From Zetaproteobacteria bacterium (GTDB lineage: Bacteria > Pseudomonadota > Zetaproteobacteria > Mariprofundales > Mariprofundaceae), in contig JAJRTX010000106.1 in assembly GCA_021545665.1 (NCBI GenBank), forward strand, positions 1-6,282: a DNA stretch of 6,282 nucleotides, in the 5' to 3' direction. The translations under genes were made by a program, and so were the position numbers. Within the stretch, counting starts at the first letter, position 1, and the number at the start of each line of letters is the position of its first letter. Shown here piece by piece: positions 6,087-6,282 of this stretch. The notes beneath the pieces were generated by a model. It searched no databases. It worked only from the letters and a program-made list of their open reading frames with translations, and had not been told where the DNA came from.

Positions 6087-6282
6087 TACCGCATGACGGT
6101 CTGTAGCTGCTACAAGGTGGATTTTTGTTGTCCATCCGGCGCGTGATTTCCCGATGGATTGAGGACCGTTTTTTTTAAGGCGCCAGTGCCATCAGGATGA
6201 ACTTTAACCGCTGTGCTATCCAGCGAAAGGCCATCAATCTTGATCTGAATTGCTTGCTGCGCCTGCAATTCGGAAAAAACTC
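6087..6282 (-). pseudogene. IS5-family (IS427-like) transposase remnant, cut at both ends in this window
   Basis: Reading from 6280 on the minus strand gives a segment with IKIDGLSLDSTAVKVHPDG, then TGALKK. Slipping back one base in an A8 run continues as NGPQSIGKSRAGWTTKIHL, then VAATDRHAV. This is the well-known IS5/IS427 core around the first catalytic aspartate (in LDSTAVK). Without the slip the frame stops at TAG (6110-6112). Similarity fades near 6087: the usual following segment (FSLSPG...DAPEG type) is replaced by a purine-rich stretch and the Y1 unit's right repeat. It is not found on the other side of the unit either, in 5051-5162. The second Asp and the Glu of the DDE triad are therefore missing on this side. 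The N-terminal half may lie beyond 6282. I call it a remnant because the 3' part is gone. Confidence 0.85.
6170..6176 (-). other. A AAA AAA slippery heptamer for -1 frameshifting in the IS5-family remnant
   Basis: Within the eight-A run (6169-6176), the zero frame reads TTA AAA AAA ACG. A -1 slip gives AAC GGT, joining GALKK to NGPQSIG exactly as in full-length IS5-family proteins. An arm pair TCCATC/GATGGA (6153-6158 with 6131-6136) lies 11 bases downstream and could be a stimulatory stem, although that is far for a typical one. Confidence 0.7.

Noticed and set aside
6102..6114. TGTAG-CTG-CTACA hairpin carrying GTAG, resembling a REP-type target of the transposase
   Set aside because: It lies in the conserved IS5-family coding segment LVAAT, where the codons explain it, and it has no matching partner left of the unit.
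1..6282. CRISPR array, tRNA, rRNA, toxin-antitoxin or phage defence genes
   Set aside because: I looked for regular repeats, clover-leaf sequences and small paired genes and saw none. Apart from the two mobile-element pieces, the window is biosynthetic.

Overview
The window reads as chromosomal DNA of a gammaproteobacterium of intermediate GC content. The evidence is a succinylase-branch lysine pathway (DapC plus DapD), a DapD very like the enterobacterial enzyme, and a REP-associated (IS200-like) tyrosine transposase with GGGGTCAGGGC-type inverted repeats. A Methylophaga/Thiotrichales-like host would fit, but that is a guess and not something the sequence shows.

Positions 1-5050 hold one tightly packed minus-strand gene row, read from right to left: argH (argininosuccinate lyase), a small FN3-like lipoprotein, dapC (succinyldiaminopimelate transaminase), a fold-type III PLP decarboxylase, and dapD (tetrahydrodipicolinate N-succinyltransferase, cut by the left window edge). 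argH overlaps the lipoprotein gene by 8 bp, the lipoprotein gene overlaps dapC by 4 bp (GTGA), the decarboxylase starts 9 bp after dapC, and dapD starts 44 bp after the decarboxylase. This looks like one operon joining the last arginine step with the succinyl-DAP steps of lysine and peptidoglycan-precursor synthesis. DapD makes N-succinyl-2-amino-6-oxopimelate and DapC aminates it. The decarboxylase is not a standard LysA: its active-site motif is CTGAD rather than CESGD and it carries ELGR rather than EPGR, as in enzymes acting on acylated or carrier-linked amino acids.

Positions 5051-5162 are the argH leader, with a strong Shine-Dalgarno but no convincing sigma70 promoter. Positions 5163-6069 are a compact mobile unit: a plus-strand HUH/Y1 transposase with a C-terminal helix-turn-helix, bracketed by 25-bp perfect inverted repeats (28 of 29 with one mismatch). 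The right repeat encodes the last residues and stop codon. The left repeat holds a possible -35 box, and the matching -10 sits 7 bp from the ATG, which suggests a leaderless, self-regulated transcript.

Positions 6087-6282 are a minus-strand remnant of an IS5-family (IS427-like) transposase, cut by the right window edge. It contains an A AAA AAA slippery site in the conserved GALKK/NGPQSIG region and stops near the transposase unit. The right end is therefore a small nest of mobile DNA next to the biosynthetic operon.
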